Source: Cryptosporangium phraense
GTDB lineage: Bacteria; Actinomycetota; Actinomycetes; Mycobacteriales; Cryptosporangiaceae
Reading direction: 5' to 3'
DNA: 64,000 nucleotides
Assembly (NCBI RefSeq): GCF_006912135.1
Contig: NZ_VIRS01000001.1
Location: 62,001 to 126,000 of the forward strand
This document shows positions 27,301 to 35,038 of the stretch, in pieces (position 1 is the first letter of the stretch; each line of letters starts with the position of its first letter). Made by a program: the position numbers and the translations under genes. The notes under the pieces were generated by a model. That model ran no database searches, was not told where the DNA came from, and was given only the letters and a program-made list of their open reading frames with translations.

Positions 27301-28764
27301 TGCGTCGTACTGCGCGCTGAACGGCCGGACCGCGCCGATGGACCCGGTGCGAGTGCCCGCCAGCATCCCGTCGTCACCGCCGGAGACCACGGCGTCGAAG
27401 TCTCCGAGACGCGACAGCACGGCCCGTACCGGTCCGTCGTGCCGGGCGATCACCTCTCCCTCCGCCCGGTGGTCCGTCCGCCATCGCGCGACGATCCCGT
27501 CGTCGCCACCGGACAGGACAGCGGACGGCGCGCCGTCGCGCTCTTCGAAGGCGACCGACCGGACCGGGCCACGGTGACGACCGACGATCACCGATCCGTC
27601 GGGCTCGGACGGGCCGGCCGAATCGCCGGCGACGGCCAGCTCCCAGAGCTGGAGTGTGCCCGGCGGGTCACCGGTTCCGCAGGCAAGCAGCGTGCGTCCA
27701 CCGGCCACGGCCACGAGCGCCACCGAATGGACCTTGTCTCCGACCGGAACGAGGCCGAGGCACGTCAGCCGCTCCGGGTCCCAGATCCGCACGGTGCCGT
27801 CCTGGCTCCCGCTGGCCAGCAAGGTGGTTCCGTCGGGGAGCGCGAGCGCGGCCACCGACCGGACGAAGTCGGTGTGCCCGGTCAGCTCGTCCAGACAGCG
27901 CTCGCCGTTCCAGACCCGGAGCCCGAACCCGGTCGTGACGAGCAGCCCGTCGGCGGTCGGCACCTCGATCATCGTGCGGACGCCGAGGTGGTCACCGTCC
28001 AGGGTGGTGATTCGATCGCCTGTGCCGGTGTCCCACAGGTGGACGTGACCTTCCCGATCGGCGATCGCCAGCAGCGGCTCGCCATCGGACGACACTCCGA
28101 AGGAGCCACCGGACCGGACCCAGGCGAGGCACCGGATTCCGCCGGTCGTGGGGAGGTTGCGATGGTCGGGCGACAGTGTTCGCCGACCGTCGCGCGCCGA
28201 CGAAGACGACGCCCAGACCCGGCCGGCGGGGTCACCGATCGCGATCCACCACCCTCCGCCGGCGGCGGACGGCGCCATCGCGAACTCCGCCAATTCCTGG
28301 CCCGTCTCGAGCGACCCCAGCGTCCGCGTCACCGACGGCTCCCCCCGGCCGGTGATCGCCGCGAAGACGCCTCGATCGGGCCGGAACTCGTACTCCACCG
28401 TTCCTTCTCGGCCGCCCGCCACTATCAGCGGCGGGAGCCCCGGCTCACCCAGCACGGCGATCGTGCTCAGCGGCGCGGCGGACGGACGAGTCGGGAAACG
28501 CTTGAGGTTCCTGGCCGGCTGCCGCCCACGCACCCCTAGATCCCAGGTCCGCACCGCGCCGCTGTACTCCGATGCGACCAGGCGAGTGTGCTGGTCCGGC
28601 GTCTCGCAGAATGCGAGGCCGGACACCCAGTCCTCTACCCGCCGCGAGGCCAGCAACGCGGCACCCACCGTCCGCGAACCGGGTGCCGACGGCGAAGCCG
28701 CGGCCGTCCCGGAACGTCCCACCGACCGTGCCTGCCGGTCCGCCCACTCGGCCAGCGTATTCAT
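24331..28764 (-). CDS. WD40 beta-propeller - vWA protein 3 (degenerate MIDAS)
   Basis: A 1477-residue protein, the longest of the set. N-terminal AEWADRQARSVGRSG, many WD40 blades to about residue 1040 (for example VRIWDPERLTCLGLV, VHVWDCHTGRLLRTL), a helical region, LLPSQLALPPDVLDL, then vWA from ~1317. The MIDAS reads DTGPA (from 1322), and the later motif reads VLTDHH in place of VLTDWH. It shares the vWA tail TSHVPGDEPD with proteins 1 and 4. Its start overlaps the stop of protein 4 (ATGA), so the two are translationally coupled. Confidence 0.87.
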   Translation of the reverse strand: MNTLAEWADRQARSVGRSGTAAASPSAPGSRTVGAALLASRRVEDWVSGLAFCETPDQHTRLVASEYSGAVRTWDLGVRGRQPARNLKRFPTRPSAAPLSTIAVLGEPGLPPLIVAGGREGTVEYEFRPDRGVFAAITGRGEPSVTRTLGSLETGQELAEFAMAPSAAGGGWWIAIGDPAGRVWASSSSARDGRRTLSPDHRNLPTTGGIRCLAWVRSGGSFGVSSDGEPLLAIADREGHVHLWDTGTGDRITTLDGDHLGVRTMIEVPTADGLLVTTGFGLRVWNGERCLDELTGHTDFVRSVAALALPDGTTLLASGSQDGTVRIWDPERLTCLGLVPVGDKVHSVALVAVAGGRTLLACGTGDPPGTLQLWELAVAGDSAGPSEPDGSVIVGRHRGPVRSVAFEERDGAPSAVLSGGDDGIVARWRTDHRAEGEVIARHDGPVRAVLSRLGDFDAVVSGGDDGMLAGTRTGSIGAVRPFSAQYDAPITALATWPSFGHDGGLLAIAAGSVFVEDVRDIPWLGPSAIASDIGGRPAIRIEPFGIEVRGKTSPFRALAFGEAGPRLFLLGEEEYDGPPRRPWGLPTPAPGVHDGFVDSLGDAVNALAFAETPAGPIVASGTETGEVVLRDVTDSRMIGRLVTGRDAVHALAWLPAAAGRWPVLAVACGDGGRVLIWDPGTDRVRREFPQPAVVRSLAARAVPGTDSVQLALGADDGTVRTLVIPAAEPSRPAPEPSAGDLTITDWPIPLEGMDGSRGATTGRCIAAAVLADGRRVVARSLTDGVHVWDCHTGRLLRTLRASSATQIAWVRPVGSDPQLVVNFLDEPAQIWNPVTGVVVQRLPNPGNTTLAVDAVETTSGARYLALGFSSGTVELIDGTGRTTLEHPTEGPVADVRYSDGPPARLAVAHRDGSVAVWDAGQSPARFRVFDSEESDPLNGMSAVAWSSERGTAQRLATAADGGVKIWDAETGALLRTLPVVGAALSVVWLPFPDGTEVVACGGGAPADGSNGTIRIFDPASGALLAELLEQMYQVWSLDAVPLADGRVLLAAGDSLRTPLRLYAVTLRHRSAPAPADPVTPLEAACADQLVALGAGGLWPPLGWLVPVVDALGPDPSSEHAGLAADPGLSPARDLGWPVRARVGLAALLLAALPSESRWVAPPDVSAADALTALRAALRSGAAPPVIDRLPHERLRDAARRLDRRLWALLRVLGAEAVAADPLLPLRLRDRAATAPDFAAALVGLAASFTDADVAERTGATTVAGHAGAGGIGRRGRLTGLLPSQLALPPDVLDLRLVRGELLYRQFEGEPEPRPEPVTLVLDTGPATFGPVETALRLVAHAVIVASWRAGLPAAIVTTDRPEAVTAIRSPADLVAVWTRRGLTSDTLARAVAAAGTTGRVVAVLTDHHRAAEHPLVGAPRLRVVTSHVPGDEPDVGPASGFHAHVPPSPDRTAVQYAVRALLRPATRATPAGNAPIS

Positions 28765-31700
28765 CGGAACGCGTCCCGGGCCGCCGCGCTCGGGACCGCC
28801 GAGGGAATTACCAGCATGCGCACCGCCGTCGCCACCTCGGCCGCCGTCGGTCCCGGCGGGATGCGCACCTCATAGGGGCCGGCCGGGGCTGAGTCGGGTT
28901 CGTCTCCCGGGACGTGGCTGGTGACGAGCCGGGTCTCCGACCCGGTCACCACCGGGTGCTCGACGGCCCGGTGCCAGTCGGTCAGGATTGCGACCACTCG
29001 GCCGCTGCGCCGGGCGGTCGTCACCGCCGTTCCGAGAGTGGCCGGATCCCATCCGCGACGCGTCCATACCGTGACGAGATCGGCCGGTGTCCGGAGTTCG
29101 GTGGGAACGCAGGGCCGATCGGTGGTGACGACTTGGGGCGCTACACCCGCCCGCCACGACGTCACCGCCACGACGTGGGCGACGAGACGGAGCGCGGATT
29201 CGACCGGGCCGAACGTACCCGGGCTGGTGTCGAGCACGAGCACGACCGGCTCGGGACGCCACTGGGGTTCGGCGTCGTGATGGCGGAAGAGCAGTTCACC
29301 GCGAGCGAATCGCAGGTCGAAAGCGTCATCGGGAAGGGCGAGCTGGCTGGGTAGCAGGCCGGTCAGCCGGCCGCGCCTTCCGAGCCCACCCGCGCCGGCG
29401 TGGCCGGCCGCTGCGACGGCCCCGACCGCGTCCGAGGCGTCCAGCACGGCCGCGGCGGCCGTTCCACTCGTCGCCGGATCGAGGTTCGGCAGGAACGCGG
29501 CCCGGTCACGCAACCGCAACGGCAACAGCGGATCGGCCGCGACGGCGTCCGGCCCGAGAACACGCAGCAGACTCACCACCCGCCCGTCCAGGCGGTCGGC
29601 CGAACGTCGTATCTCGTCGACCGGAAGAGCGGCGGGGTGCGGCGGAACCGTGGCGGAGGAGAGCGCGGTCCGCAGGGTGTCGAGCTGATCGGACGCGCTC
29701 GAGTCCGGCGGTGTGAACCGCGGCTCCGGCGGAAGGTCGGCCAGCAGCAGCACGGCCAGTCCGACCCGGGCGGCCACCGGCCAGCCGAGGTCCCGCAGGC
29801 GACCGAGCATCGGATGACGCATCGGCTCGGGAACGCCGGCCGGTGGCGGCGCGCCGAGCAGCTCGACCGTCCGGAGAAGATACCCGAACGGCGGCGAGAC
29901 CCCGCCGGACGCGAGCCGGACCAGCCCGTCGGCGACGACGCCCCACTCCCGCGGCACGGGCGCCGCCGGCCCCGGCGGCGGCGCCTCGGCCGGTTCGGGC
30001 TGAGCCTCGACGACGTACAGCTGGACGGGCCGGTCACCGGTCCCACCGGCCGCCAGCAGCACCCGTCCGTCCCGCAGCGGCACCGAGTCCAACGCCCACG
30101 TCTGCCTCAGCCGGCCAGGCAACTCGGCCAGCATCTCTCCGGTCCCGGGCGAGTGGAACCGGAGCGTTCCGGCCGGCCGCGCGGCTTCGCCGCTTCCGCA
30201 CGCGGCCACCAGCACTTCGTCGCCGTTCCCGAGCCGGAGCCACGAGACCGAGAGTGTCGCCAGGTCCGTCTGCGGTATCCGCCGCACGAGCTCACCGGTC
30301 CGCGGATCCCAGACGTGCACCCCGTCGTGGTCGGCCGTCGCGAGCCTTTCGGCGCCCACGACCGAATCGTTCCAAGCCACCGCGCGAGTTCCGTTCGGAC
30401 CCGGTCGAGGAGCCCTCAGGTCCCGCACCGCCGACGGTCGGGGCGGCACCCAGACCCGGGCGACGTCGTCGGTCGTGGCCGCTGCGAGCAGACCGTTCCC
30501 GTCGTCCCGGCTGAACCGGAGATCGACGACGGACGCACGCTGCCGTTCGAGCCCGATCGAGGTATCAGCATCGACGTCTCGAATTTCGGAGTGGCCGTCC
30601 GGGTATCCGACGGCCACCAGGAGCGAGCCGCGGTGGCGGACGCCGTCGACCGCCACGTGACCGTTGGCGGGTCCGGACCCGAGGTCGTGGCGCACCGCCC
30701 CGGTCAGCGCATCCCACACCCGCACGCTCCCGTCGCCATAGCCGACGACCAGCTCCGGCTCCTCGGTCACCGGGCGGATCCAGGCGAGACTCTGCGGTGC
30801 GGCACGGCTCCGGACCCTCTGGACGAGGTTTCCCACTCGCACGTCCCAGATCTGGACGGCGTCGTCGTTCACCGCCGCGACCAGGATCCGACCGTCCGGG
30901 AGAGTGGCCAGCCCGACGGTGCGGCCCCGCAGCTCGTTCGAGTTCGGGCGGAGGCCGTCCAGTGCGAACGGCCAGTCGGTGACCGTGAGAGCGTCCGGCC
31001 TGCGCGGCGGCAGCGGCAAGCCCGCGGCGTCGATCGGCACGGTGACCGTCCGGACCTCGCCGTCGGCGGTGCCGACGGCCAGCTGAGGCTCACCGCTCGG
31101 AAGCCGCCGTGCGGCCAGCGAGCACACCGCGGCCGACTGTCGGAGTTCGGCGACGACCTCGCCGGTGCCGGCGTCCCAGAGGCGGACGACCCCGTCGGCT
31201 CCGCCTGCGACCAGCGTCGCTCGCCCGCCCGGTAGCCAGGCCAGCGCGTGCACCGCTCCGCTCCGCATGGTCCGCAGAGCCTGCCGGGTGGCCGGGTCCC
31301 AGATCGTGAGGACACCTGCGGGGTCCGCCACCGCGAGCCCTCCCGCACCGTACGCGAGCGCGGTGACTCCGTCGGGAGCGTTGGGCAACGACCCCAGCCA
31401 GCCACCGTTGTCATCGACGGAGAACAGTAGGACCTGGTCGTATCGGACTGCGGTGGTCGCGGCGATCGGCCGATCACCCAGGCGGCAGAGCGCCAGTGCC
31501 AGGACTTCGTACGAGTGGGCGTTGTGGGACCGGCCGAGAGCACCGCGAGGCACGAATTCCTGGCCGTGATCGTTGGTCACGAGCGCTTCCGAAAGGCCCT
31601 CGGACAGATCGTCCATCGTGAGTATGTGAACGTGGCCGTTCTCCGCGCCCACGGCGAGCAGACCCGATTCGCCGCCCAGCGATGGCAGGTACGCCAGCGG

Positions 31701-33041
31701 CCCGACCTCGGCGTCGTAGGACGCCCGCACCGGAAGCGTCCCCGTCCGCGGCGGATACGGCGACAGCTCGAGCTCCCGGCCGCCTGTAGAGACGATCCAG
31801 CCAGGCCCGGCCACGACCGCGCGCAACGGCCCGGCCCGGCGGGAGAGCTCTACCCCGTCGGCTCGTCCGGGGCTCCACTTCACCAGGCGCCCGTCGTCCG
31901 CGCCGGAGATCACGTCACCCGATCCGTCAGGGGCGAACGCCACCCCTCGGACCATGCCCTCGTGTCGCCCTGCGACCGGCTCGGCGGATGTCTCGAGATC
32001 CCAGACCTGGAACGCGCCGGGGACTTCCGACTGGTCGTATCCGATGGCCAGCACCGGTCGGCCGTCCACGAGCGCCAGCGCCACCACGATGGCGAACGCC
32101 GGGTCGTCGAGCACCGCCACGCACACGCGTGCCTCGACGTGCCACAGCCGCACGGTCGAGTCGCCGCCCGCGCTCGCCAGCAGCGTCGACCCGTCCGGCA
32201 GGGTCACCGCGGCGAGCGACCGCACGGTCCCGGTGTGGCCGGCGAGCTCACCGACCACGTTTCCGCCGCGCCAGAGGCGGATCGACCCGTCGTCGTCCCC
32301 GGTCGCCAGCAGGTCGGTACCGGGCACGGCGACTACCGACCGCACCCTTCTGTGGTGGCCCGGCAGCCGGGCGACGAGCTGTTCGGAACCGACCTCGAAG
32401 ACGTAGGCGTTCGAGTCCGTGCACCCCACCAGCACGAAAGATGCGCCGGACTCGCGGTCACCGAACGAGTCCAGCCACGCCACGTCGGTCACCGCGGACT
32501 CCCCCGGGGTCCGCAGCGTACGGAGGTTGAAGGCGCTCCCGACGTTCTCGATGACGTGCACGGCGCCGCGCTCCGTCCCGGCGGCGACGACCGCCCGGCC
32601 GGGCCCCGACTCGGTCAGCGCGAGGGCCACGACCCAGTCCTCCGCCGGGCCGATCCGATAGCGGTCGGCTTCCCGGTCGAGGTCGCCGACACCCACGGCC
32701 GCGTTTCTGGCCCCGGTGACCAGCCGGATGCGGTCGTCAGATCCGGCGTACGCCACCGCGGCGCTGATCTCGGCACCGGGTTCGGGGGCGCGCTCGACGC
32801 GAGTCCGCTCGGACGAGAGGTCCCGGTGTCGGACCGCCCCGGCGAAGTCGGTCGCCACGAGGGAGGTCACGCCGGTCGGCGCCCGGACGAAGGTCACCGA
32901 CGACACCCGGCCGTCGGTGATGTCGGTGTGACGGAGCAATGGGCGGACGACGAGAGGTCGCACACGCGCCGGCGCACCTCCGGACCGCCCGGCCGACCGC
33001 GCGTGCGCCCGGGCCCACTCCGCCAGGGACTCCGCCGTCAT
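28761..33041 (-). CDS. WD40 beta-propeller - vWA protein 4 (partial MIDAS)
   Basis: A 1426-residue paralogue and the promoter-proximal gene of the three-gene operon. N-terminal AEWARAHARSAGRSG, WD40 blades to ~residue 1000 (for example VRLWDAGTGEVVAEL, VHVWDPRTGELVRRI), helical middle, LLPSQLALPDDAFDL and vWA from ~1266. The MIDAS is DTSPG (from 1271): the first serine is kept and the second is lost. The ATG at 33041 has GGGAGGGGG upstream. Tandem duplication from one ancestor with propeller 1 is the simplest reading. Confidence 0.87.
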   Translation of the reverse strand: MTAESLAEWARAHARSAGRSGGAPARVRPLVVRPLLRHTDITDGRVSSVTFVRAPTGVTSLVATDFAGAVRHRDLSSERTRVERAPEPGAEISAAVAYAGSDDRIRLVTGARNAAVGVGDLDREADRYRIGPAEDWVVALALTESGPGRAVVAAGTERGAVHVIENVGSAFNLRTLRTPGESAVTDVAWLDSFGDRESGASFVLVGCTDSNAYVFEVGSEQLVARLPGHHRRVRSVVAVPGTDLLATGDDDGSIRLWRGGNVVGELAGHTGTVRSLAAVTLPDGSTLLASAGGDSTVRLWHVEARVCVAVLDDPAFAIVVALALVDGRPVLAIGYDQSEVPGAFQVWDLETSAEPVAGRHEGMVRGVAFAPDGSGDVISGADDGRLVKWSPGRADGVELSRRAGPLRAVVAGPGWIVSTGGRELELSPYPPRTGTLPVRASYDAEVGPLAYLPSLGGESGLLAVGAENGHVHILTMDDLSEGLSEALVTNDHGQEFVPRGALGRSHNAHSYEVLALALCRLGDRPIAATTAVRYDQVLLFSVDDNGGWLGSLPNAPDGVTALAYGAGGLAVADPAGVLTIWDPATRQALRTMRSGAVHALAWLPGGRATLVAGGADGVVRLWDAGTGEVVAELRQSAAVCSLAARRLPSGEPQLAVGTADGEVRTVTVPIDAAGLPLPPRRPDALTVTDWPFALDGLRPNSNELRGRTVGLATLPDGRILVAAVNDDAVQIWDVRVGNLVQRVRSRAAPQSLAWIRPVTEEPELVVGYGDGSVRVWDALTGAVRHDLGSGPANGHVAVDGVRHRGSLLVAVGYPDGHSEIRDVDADTSIGLERQRASVVDLRFSRDDGNGLLAAATTDDVARVWVPPRPSAVRDLRAPRPGPNGTRAVAWNDSVVGAERLATADHDGVHVWDPRTGELVRRIPQTDLATLSVSWLRLGNGDEVLVAACGSGEAARPAGTLRFHSPGTGEMLAELPGRLRQTWALDSVPLRDGRVLLAAGGTGDRPVQLYVVEAQPEPAEAPPPGPAAPVPREWGVVADGLVRLASGGVSPPFGYLLRTVELLGAPPPAGVPEPMRHPMLGRLRDLGWPVAARVGLAVLLLADLPPEPRFTPPDSSASDQLDTLRTALSSATVPPHPAALPVDEIRRSADRLDGRVVSLLRVLGPDAVAADPLLPLRLRDRAAFLPNLDPATSGTAAAAVLDASDAVGAVAAAGHAGAGGLGRRGRLTGLLPSQLALPDDAFDLRFARGELLFRHHDAEPQWRPEPVVLVLDTSPGTFGPVESALRLVAHVVAVTSWRAGVAPQVVTTDRPCVPTELRTPADLVTVWTRRGWDPATLGTAVTTARRSGRVVAILTDWHRAVEHPVVTGSETRLVTSHVPGDEPDSAPAGPYEVRIPPGPTAAEVATAVRMLVIPSAVPSAAARDAFR

Positions 33042-33067
33042 CGCGCCCCCTCCCGGCGACGACGCTC

Positions 33068-33073
33068 AGAATA
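33068..33073 (-). promoter_or_regulatory. putative -10 element for the propeller 4-3-2 operon
   Basis: TATTCT on the minus strand lies 27-32 bases upstream of ATG 33041, leaving a leader with a clear GGGAGGGGG ribosome site. No clear -35. The 126-bp region to rmlB also holds the rmlB promoter on the other strand. Confidence 0.4.
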
Positions 33074-33153
33074 CGGCGATCGGGGCCTCGCGAGGAGGAC
33101 TGCGTGAAACACCCCGGCGATCCGCCGATTCACGGTCTGTCGCTCCCGGTGAC

Positions 33154-33159
33154 TACACT
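33154..33159 (+). promoter_or_regulatory. putative leaderless -10 element of rmlB
   Basis: TACACT is followed by eight bases and then the GTG start at 33168, with no Shine-Dalgarno between. A TTCACG at 33129-33134 could be a weak -35 with a long (19 bp) spacer. Confidence 0.45.
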
Positions 33160-33167
33160 CCGCGGCC

Positions 33168-34160
33168 GTGAGGATTCTTGTCACCGGGGGTGCCGGTTTC
33201 ATCGGGTCGCATTATGTCCGGACGCTGCTGACCGGCGGTTATGCCGGGGCGGCGGACTGGTCGGTGACGGTCCTCGATTCGCTGACCTATTCGGGGAACC
33301 TGCCGAACCTCGACCCGGTCGCCGACCACCCGAACTACACGTTCGTCAAAGGCGACATCACCGATGTCGACCTGGTGAACGATCTGGTCCCCGGACATGA
33401 CGCGATCGTGCACTTCGCCGCCGAATCCCACGTCGACCGCTCCATCCTCGGCGCCGCCCAGTTCGTCACCACCAACGTCCTGGGCACCCAGACCCTGCTC
33501 GACGCCTTCCACCGCAGCGGAACCGGCCGGTTCCTGCACGTCTCCACCGACGAGGTCTACGGCTCCATCGACACCGGCTCCTGGCCCGAGACCCACCCGC
33601 TGCAACCCAACTCGCCCTACTCCGCCTCCAAAGCCTCCTCCGACCTGCTGGCGCTGGCCTACCACCGCACCCACCACGTCGACGTCGTCGTCACCCGCTG
33701 CTCGAACAACTACGGGCCCTACCAGTTCCCCGAGAAGGTCATCCCGCTGTTCGTCACCAACCTCCTCGACGGCAAACCCGTCCCGCTCTACGGCGACGGC
33801 GGCAACATCCGCGACTGGCTGCACGTCGACGACCACTGCCGGGGCATCCAGCTCGCCCTGCAGGGCGGGCGGGCCGGCGAGGTCTACAACATCGGCGGCG
33901 GCACCGAGCTGACGAACAAGGAGCTGACCCAGCTGCTGCTGGACGCCACCGGGCGAGACTGGGACAACTTCGTGACCCCGGTCGAAGACCGCAAGGGCCA
34001 CGACCGGCGCTACTCCGTCGACATCACCAAGATCTCCACCGAACTCGGCTACACCCCGCAGGTCCCGTTCGCCGAAGGGCTCGCCGACACCGTCGCCTGG
34101 TACCGCGACCGCCGCGACTGGTGGGAGCCCCTCAAGCAGCGCGCCGCACTGGAGAAGTAG
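33168..34160 (+). CDS. rmlB: dTDP-glucose 4,6-dehydratase RmlB
   Basis: A 330-residue extended short-chain dehydrogenase. GGAGFIGSHYVR is the NAD-binding loop at residues 7-18, STDEVYGS carries the catalytic Thr/Asp/Glu, and YSASKASSD gives the YxxxK pair. It converts dTDP-glucose to the 4-keto-6-deoxy sugar, step two of dTDP-L-rhamnose synthesis. It is followed two bases later by rmlD. The divergent neighbour is the beta-propeller operon of the island rather than rmlA, which is 31 kb away. Confidence 0.96.
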   Translation: MRILVTGGAGFIGSHYVRTLLTGGYAGAADWSVTVLDSLTYSGNLPNLDPVADHPNYTFVKGDITDVDLVNDLVPGHDAIVHFAAESHVDRSILGAAQFVTTNVLGTQTLLDAFHRSGTGRFLHVSTDEVYGSIDTGSWPETHPLQPNSPYSASKASSDLLALAYHRTHHVDVVVTRCSNNYGPYQFPEKVIPLFVTNLLDGKPVPLYGDGGNIRDWLHVDDHCRGIQLALQGGRAGEVYNIGGGTELTNKELTQLLLDATGRDWDNFVTPVEDRKGHDRRYSVDITKISTELGYTPQVPFAEGLADTVAWYRDRRDWWEPLKQRAALEK

Positions 34161-34162
34161 TC

Positions 34163-35038
34163 GTGCGCTGGTTGATCACCGGCGCCGGAGGCGCCTTGGG
34201 ACACGACCTGACGGCCTTGCTGTCCGGCGAGACCGTGACCGCTGCGACGCGGGCCGACCTCGACATCACCGATGTGGACGCGGTCCGCGCGGCCGTCAGC
34301 GGCCACGACGTGGTGGTGAACACCGCCGCCTACACCGCGGTCGACGACGCCGAGACCGACGAGGCCACCGCGACCCGGGTCAACGGGTACGGGCCCGAGG
34401 TGCTGGCGTCGGCGTGCGCGGCGGCCGGCGCGCGCCTGCTGCAGGTCTCCACCGATTACGTGCTCCCCGGCGACGCGACGCGCCCGTGCCCGGAGGACGC
34501 GGCGACCGACCCGGTGAACGCCTACGGCCGGAGCAAGCTGGTCGGCGAGCAGGCCGTGCTGGGCCTCCTCCCGGACACCGGCTACGTGGTGCGCACGGCC
34601 TGGCTGTACGGCGAGACCGGCACGAACTTCGTCGCGACGATGCTCAAGCTGGCCGCCTCGCGCCCGACCGTGAGCGTCGTGAACGACCAGCACGGGCAGC
34701 CGACCTGGACGTTCGCCCTGGCGGAGCAGCTGGTCACCCTGGGCCGCGCGGACGCCGCACCGGGGATCTACCACGGCACGGCGTCCGGCGAGACGACCTG
34801 GCACGGCCTCACCCAGGAGATCTACCGGCTGGCCGGGCTCGACCCGGACCGGGTCGGGACCACCACCTCGGACGCGTTCCCACGCCCCGCGAAGCGACCC
34901 GCATACAGCGTGCTCGGCCACGACCGCTGGGCCGCCGCCGGCCTCCCGGTGCAGCCGCACTGGCGTGATCAGCTGGCGTCGGCGCTGGAGCGGCCGTCGT
35001 TCGTCGAGCTGGTCGAGAAGGCCCGAGCCGCCGCGTGA
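34163..35038 (+). CDS. rmlD: dTDP-4-dehydrorhamnose reductase RmlD
   Basis: A 291-residue reductase from GTG 34163, chosen for GGAGAAG five bases upstream. N-terminal GAGGALGHD NADPH loop, NTAAYTAVDDAE, STDYV and the YGRSKLVGE YxxxK motif are all typical of RmlD. It performs the final reduction to dTDP-L-rhamnose. The C-terminal segment (FPRPAKRPAYSVLGHDRW) matches the sugar-nucleotide contact region of the family. The usual rmlC epimerase is not in this window, so it must be elsewhere or replaced. The stop overlaps the next start (GTGA). Confidence 0.94.
   Translation: MRWLITGAGGALGHDLTALLSGETVTAATRADLDITDVDAVRAAVSGHDVVVNTAAYTAVDDAETDEATATRVNGYGPEVLASACAAAGARLLQVSTDYVLPGDATRPCPEDAATDPVNAYGRSKLVGEQAVLGLLPDTGYVVRTAWLYGETGTNFVATMLKLAASRPTVSVVNDQHGQPTWTFALAEQLVTLGRADAAPGIYHGTASGETTWHGLTQEIYRLAGLDPDRVGTTTSDAFPRPAKRPAYSVLGHDRWAAAGLPVQPHWRDQLASALERPSFVELVEKARAAA

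Noticed and set aside
24745-28539. A 1264-codon open frame antisense to propeller protein 3
   Set aside because: It lies wholly opposite a well-supported WD40-vWA gene and is rich in Arg/Pro/Gly with no domain. Long antisense frames are normal at this GC content.
2217-33167. Attachment sites or direct repeats bounding the island
   Set aside because: No integrase, tRNA gene or convincing direct repeat was found at either edge; only short chance matches such as TTCACG.
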